Positions 61,050-64,000 of a stretch of 64,000 nucleotides of DNA are shown here, piece after piece (within the stretch, counting starts at the first letter, position 1; the number at the start of each line of letters is the position of its first letter). Position numbers and translations under genes: made by a program. Source of the stretch: Arthrobacter sp. ISL-72 (GTDB lineage: Bacteria > Actinomycetota > Actinomycetes > Actinomycetales > Micrococcaceae); NCBI RefSeq assembly GCF_018613755.1, contig NZ_JAGGPP010000004.1:310001-374000 (forward strand), read 5' to 3'. The notes under the pieces are model-generated. The model saw nothing but the letters and a program-made list of their open reading frames with translations, was not told where the DNA came from and did no database searches.

Positions 61050-61078
61050 GACTCCATCTTATGGAGTCATGGCCAGAG
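61040..61078. promoter_or_regulatory. 18-bp-arm palindrome over the tetR start codon
   Basis: CTCTGGCCATGACTCCAT (61040-61057) and ATGGAGTCATGGCCAGAG (61061-61078) are exact inverse copies around CTT. The tetR ATG is at 61049-61047, inside the first arm. It could be the repressor's operator, or an mRNA hairpin that hides the start, or both. Confidence 0.7.
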
Positions 61079-61119
61079 AGCAGTTTCAGGAGGAGGGGCC
61101 CGCCGGACCCGCACGCGCG

Positions 61120-62691
61120 TCAGCTGCGGCTGAGCGCGTCCTCGTCCTCGTCCTCAGGAGCGGCATCCGCCCCGGCATCCGCCCCGGCATTCGTGGCCCC
61201 GTTGACGGCGGCCTTTGCCTGGGCGAACTTCTCATTCAGCCGCGAGTGGCGCTGGCCGTAGGAGAAGTAGATGGCCACGCCGATGACCAGCCAGATGGCG
61301 AAGAAGATCCAGGTCTCCACAGCAAGGTTGGTCATCAGGTACAGGCACAGCAGGGCCGATACCACCGGGAGCACCTTGCCGAACGGCACCCGGAAGGCCG
61401 GCCTCAGGTCGGGGCGCTTCTTCCGCAGGACCAGGATGCCCAGGCTCACCATCACAAAGGCGGACAGCGTGCCGATGTTGATCATTTCCTCCAGCAGGTC
61501 CACGTTGGTCAGGCCGGCCACGAGGGCCACTGCCGCACCGCAGATCACCTGCAGCCGGACCGGCGTTCCGCGGGTGCTGGTCTTGGACAGTGCACGCGGC
61601 AGCAGGCCGTCGCGGCTCATGGCCAGAACCACCCGGGACAGGCCCATAAGCAGCACCATGATCACCGTCGTGAGGCCCACCAGTGAGCCGAAGGCAATGA
61701 CCTTGGCGGCGTCGGTGTTGCCCACGGCTTCGAAAGCGGTGGTGAGGGTGGGGTTCTTCGCCTCGGCCAGCTGCGTGTAGGAGACCATGCCGGTCAGGGC
61801 GAGGGACACCAGGATGTAGAGCACGGTGACGATTGCCAGGCCGCCGAAGATGCCGCGCGGCAAGGTCTTCTGGGGGTTCTTGACCTCTTCAGCGGAGGTG
61901 GCAACGACGTCGAAACCGATAAAGGCGAAGAAGACGAGTGCCGCCCCGGCAAAGATGCCCAGCGTGCCGTACTGCGCCGGAACGGCTCCGGTCAGGAAGC
62001 CGAAGAAGGACTGCTTGAGAACGTCGGCGCCGCCGGCGGAGGCAGTCGGCTCGGAGGCGGGCACGAAGGGGGCGTAGTTTTCGAACTTCACGTAGGTGAA
62101 GCCGACCACGATGACGAACAGGACCACGCCGATCTTGATGAGCGTGAAGATGTTGCCGACCCGCGCGGACAGCTTTGTCCCCAGCACCAGGAGCACGGTG
62201 AACACGGCCACGATCAGGAAGGCGCCCCAGTAGAGGTCGATCCCGCCGAGGGAGAGGGCGGGCGGAATGTCCACGCCCATCAGTGCGAAGACCTTGCTGA
62301 GGTAGATGCCCCAGTACTTGGCGATTACGGCGGCGGCGGTGAACAGCTCAAGGATGAGGTTCCAGCCGATGATCCAGGCCAGCAGCTCACCCATGGTGGC
62401 GTAGGTGAAGACGTAGGCGGAACCTGCCACCGGGATGGCCGTGGCAAATTCGGCGTAACACATGATGGCCAGGGCGCACGTTACTGCGGCGATGGCGAAG
62501 GAAACCGTCACGGCGGGGCCGGCGAAGTTCGCGGCGGCCTTGGCTCCGACGGAGAAGATGCCGGCGCCGACAGCAACGGCGACACCCATGATCATCAGGT
62601 CCCACGTGCTCAGGGAACGCTTCAGCTTGCGTCCGGGTTCATCGGCGTCAGCGATGGACTGCTCAATGGATTTCGTCCGGAAAAGGTTCAT
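61120..62691 (-). CDS. Cationic amino-acid transporter-type APC permease
   Basis: The 523-residue permease has about 12 helices and the CAT-family start LFRTKSIEQSIADADEPGRK, with GVAVAVGAGIFSVGA in helix 1 and FFAFIGFDVVATSAEEVKNP. ATG 62691 is the family-typical start; a GTG four codons upstream is possible. The C-terminal tail is acidic (PEDEDEDALSRS). It imports or exchanges amino acids. Confidence 0.9.
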   Translation of the reverse strand: MNLFRTKSIEQSIADADEPGRKLKRSLSTWDLMIMGVAVAVGAGIFSVGAKAAANFAGPAVTVSFAIAAVTCALAIMCYAEFATAIPVAGSAYVFTYATMGELLAWIIGWNLILELFTAAAVIAKYWGIYLSKVFALMGVDIPPALSLGGIDLYWGAFLIVAVFTVLLVLGTKLSARVGNIFTLIKIGVVLFVIVVGFTYVKFENYAPFVPASEPTASAGGADVLKQSFFGFLTGAVPAQYGTLGIFAGAALVFFAFIGFDVVATSAEEVKNPQKTLPRGIFGGLAIVTVLYILVSLALTGMVSYTQLAEAKNPTLTTAFEAVGNTDAAKVIAFGSLVGLTTVIMVLLMGLSRVVLAMSRDGLLPRALSKTSTRGTPVRLQVICGAAVALVAGLTNVDLLEEMINIGTLSAFVMVSLGILVLRKKRPDLRPAFRVPFGKVLPVVSALLCLYLMTNLAVETWIFFAIWLVIGVAIYFSYGQRHSRLNEKFAQAKAAVNGATNAGADAGADAAPEDEDEDALSRS

Positions 62692-62791
62692 TGGAAAGTC
62701 CACAATCTCGATAACTTGTTGGAAACAGACTTATCAAGCGTAGTGTCCATCCAGTGGACGGCCATATTTATCCCGAATAGTGAGACGAAGA

Positions 62792-62848
62792 AGCGCGAAC
62801 GTACAGTTGGGGCCGCTCGCATGAGGGCCCCAACTGTTCGTTCGCGCT
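62792..62848. repeat. Long hairpin repeat element
   Basis: AGCGCGAACG...ACAGTTGGGGCC and GGCCCCAACTGT...CGTTCGCGCT pair almost perfectly. A half copy lies at 43836-43863. It stands between the permease promoter region and the convergent DUF779 stop and probably also terminates transcription. Confidence 0.65.
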
Positions 62849-62864
62849 CGTAGTGCGGAGCCGC

Positions 62865-63302
62865 TCAGGCCGGCCAGTCCATCAGCGTGGACCGGATGAG
62901 GAACCGCTTGCCTTCCGGCGCCTCAACCGAGAATCCGCTCCCGCGCCCCTGGACCACGTCCACCGTCAGGTGGGTGTGGCTCCAGTAATTGAACTGCTCC
63001 CGGGACATCCAGAACTCGAGCGGCTGGCCGGCGTCGCCAGCGTCACCGGGCGCGCCGCCGTCGTCGTCGATAGACAGATCGAACCGCCCCAGGAGGACGT
63101 CCGCCTCCGCGGTGACGAAGTCCCCCGCGGGGTAGCACATCGGCGACGAACCGTCGCAGCAGCCGCCGGACTGGTGGAACATCAGGGGCCCGTGCTGGCC
63201 CCAGAGCTTCCGCAGCAGCGAAACCGCTTCGGCGGTGAGCGCCACCCGGGAGAAGTCCTCCCCGGGCAGCGTCACGGCGGCATCCAGCCTGGCGTCGGGC
63301 AT
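62865..63302 (-). CDS. DUF779-family protein
   Basis: The 145-residue protein starts at ATG 63302, overlapping the alcohol dehydrogenase stop (TGATG). It contains MFHQSGGCCDGSSPMCYPAGDF with a Cys pair and a further Cys, and FWMSREQFNYWSHTHLTVDVV. DUF779 genes are regularly found beside aldehyde/alcohol dehydrogenases; the role may be redox or metal-related. Coupled translation here supports a shared pathway. Confidence 0.88.
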   Translation of the reverse strand: MPDARLDAAVTLPGEDFSRVALTAEAVSLLRKLWGQHGPLMFHQSGGCCDGSSPMCYPAGDFVTAEADVLLGRFDLSIDDDGGAPGDAGDAGQPLEFWMSREQFNYWSHTHLTVDVVQGRGSGFSVEAPEGKRFLIRSTLMDWPA

Positions 63303-64000
63303 CAGAACCTCAGCACCACACGGCCGTCGATCTTGGCGTGCTTCATCTCGTCGAAGACCGCGTTCACCTCGGAAAGCTCCCGGGTGGACACCGTGGGGTG
63401 GATCTTGCCCTGGGCGTAGAAGTCGAGGGCTTCCTCCAGGTCCTGCCGGGTTCCCACAATTGAGCCGCGGACGGTCAGACCCTTGAGCACAATCTCGAAG
63501 ATCGGTGCCGGGAAGTCGCCGGGCGGCAGGCCGTTGAACACAATCGTGCCGCCCCGGCGGGCCATTCCGATCGCCTGACCGAAAGCTGACGGGTGCACTG
63601 CCGTGACCAGGACTCCATGGCAACCTCCTGTTTCGCGCTGGATGACTTCCGCCGGGTCCTCATGGAGGGCGTTGACGGTGAGTTCCGCGCCGTGTTTCTT
63701 GGCAAGGGCGAGCTTGTCGTCCGCGATGTCAACGGCCGCGACCCGCAGGCCCATGGCCACGGCGTACTGGACGGCGATGTGCCCCAGGCCGCCGATGCCG
63801 GAGATTGTGACCCACTGGCCGGGCTGGGCCTCGGTCATCTTCAGTCCCTTGTAGACGGTGACGCCGGCGCAGAGCACCGGGGCAACCTCCACGGGGTCCG
63901 AGCCGGCCGGGATCCTCGCAGCGAAGCGGCTGTCGACGAGCATGTACTGCCCGAAGGAGCCGTCCACGCTGTAGCCGGCATTTTTCTGGGCCTCGCAGAG
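63302..64000 (-). CDS. adhP: Zinc-dependent alcohol dehydrogenase AdhP (5' end outside window)
   Basis: The visible C-terminal ~232 residues include CEAQKNAGYSVDGSFGQY, APVLCAGVTVYKGLK, the NAD-binding ISGIGGLGHIAVQYA, and the end KIDGRVVLRF, matching AdhP/AdhT-type medium-chain dehydrogenases. The frame is open to the right edge and the catalytic zinc Cys/His residues lie mostly outside. It interconverts ethanol and acetaldehyde and is coupled to the DUF779 gene. Confidence 0.9.
   Translation of the reverse strand, partial: LCEAQKNAGYSVDGSFGQYMLVDSRFAARIPAGSDPVEVAPVLCAGVTVYKGLKMTEAQPGQWVTISGIGGLGHIAVQYAVAMGLRVAAVDIADDKLALAKKHGAELTVNALHEDPAEVIQRETGGCHGVLVTAVHPSAFGQAIGMARRGGTIVFNGLPPGDFPAPIFEIVLKGLTVRGSIVGTRQDLEEALDFYAQGKIHPTVSTRELSEVNAVFDEMKHAKIDGRVVLRF

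Overview
The window looks like chromosomal DNA of a high-GC Gram-positive actinobacterium, most likely an Arthrobacter/Pseudarthrobacter-type Micrococcaceae. The evidence is very high GC outside the accessory patches, AGGAG-type ribosome sites, frequent ATGA/GTGA gene overlaps, and family content (GT87 mannosyltransferases, class F sortase, CHRD proteins, cbs-metB, FurA-katA, MmyB-type regulator). The genus assignment is inference.

Left part (1-5 kb): a secreted right-handed beta-helix protein cut by the window edge is coupled to a hyaluronan-synthase/Alg8-like processive GT2. Both lie next to an OmpR-type response regulator and histidine kinase, so this reads as a regulated exopolysaccharide locus.

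5-15.5 kb is an accessory region full of scars: a broken MmyB-type regulator, a decayed IS256 element with recognisable terminal inverted repeats, fused IS110 and IS3 fragments, a frameshifted excisionase-like gene, a tyrosine recombinase remnant and a 5'-truncated Fic gene. Inside it sits a compact extracytoplasmic cluster (7.3-12.1 kb): two CHRD proteins, two cupredoxin lipoproteins (one interrupted by an in-frame TGA), a small membrane protein, a class F sortase and a His-rich lipoprotein.

15,600-21,787 is a cleanly bounded 6.2-kb integrative element in tRNA-Met(CAU). It is flanked by a 46-bp perfect direct repeat of the tRNA 3' half. A tyrosine integrase abuts one end, and copies of GTAGCCA sit near both ends as likely integrase arm sites. 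Cargo is an AlpA-like HTH protein, an HNH nuclease, a Cys-rich small protein, a coiled-coil protein, a serine recombinase and a TIR-domain protein. The TIR gene is the most promising candidate for an undescribed (probably anti-phage) function.

22-46 kb is mainly ordinary chromosome. It holds a cytochrome P450, a DEAD-box helicase, a MOSC protein, a KdpDE-like pair without kdpFABC, a YgiB/YgiC-like/permease/acyl-CoA dehydrogenase operon, two GT87 mannosyltransferases around an HxlR-MFS pair, cbs-metB, a DNA glycosylase, an acyl-CoA synthetase and thioredoxin.

46-64 kb carries a secreted galactose-oxidase-like copper radical enzyme with three near-identical discoidin domains, a divergent thioesterase/K+ channel pair sharing a palindromic operator, a LysM protein, tRNA-Tyr, YajQ, HtpX, a Fur-catalase operon with a clear operator, a TetR gene whose start lies in an 18-bp-arm palindrome, an amino-acid permease, and a DUF779-alcohol dehydrogenase pair cut by the right edge.
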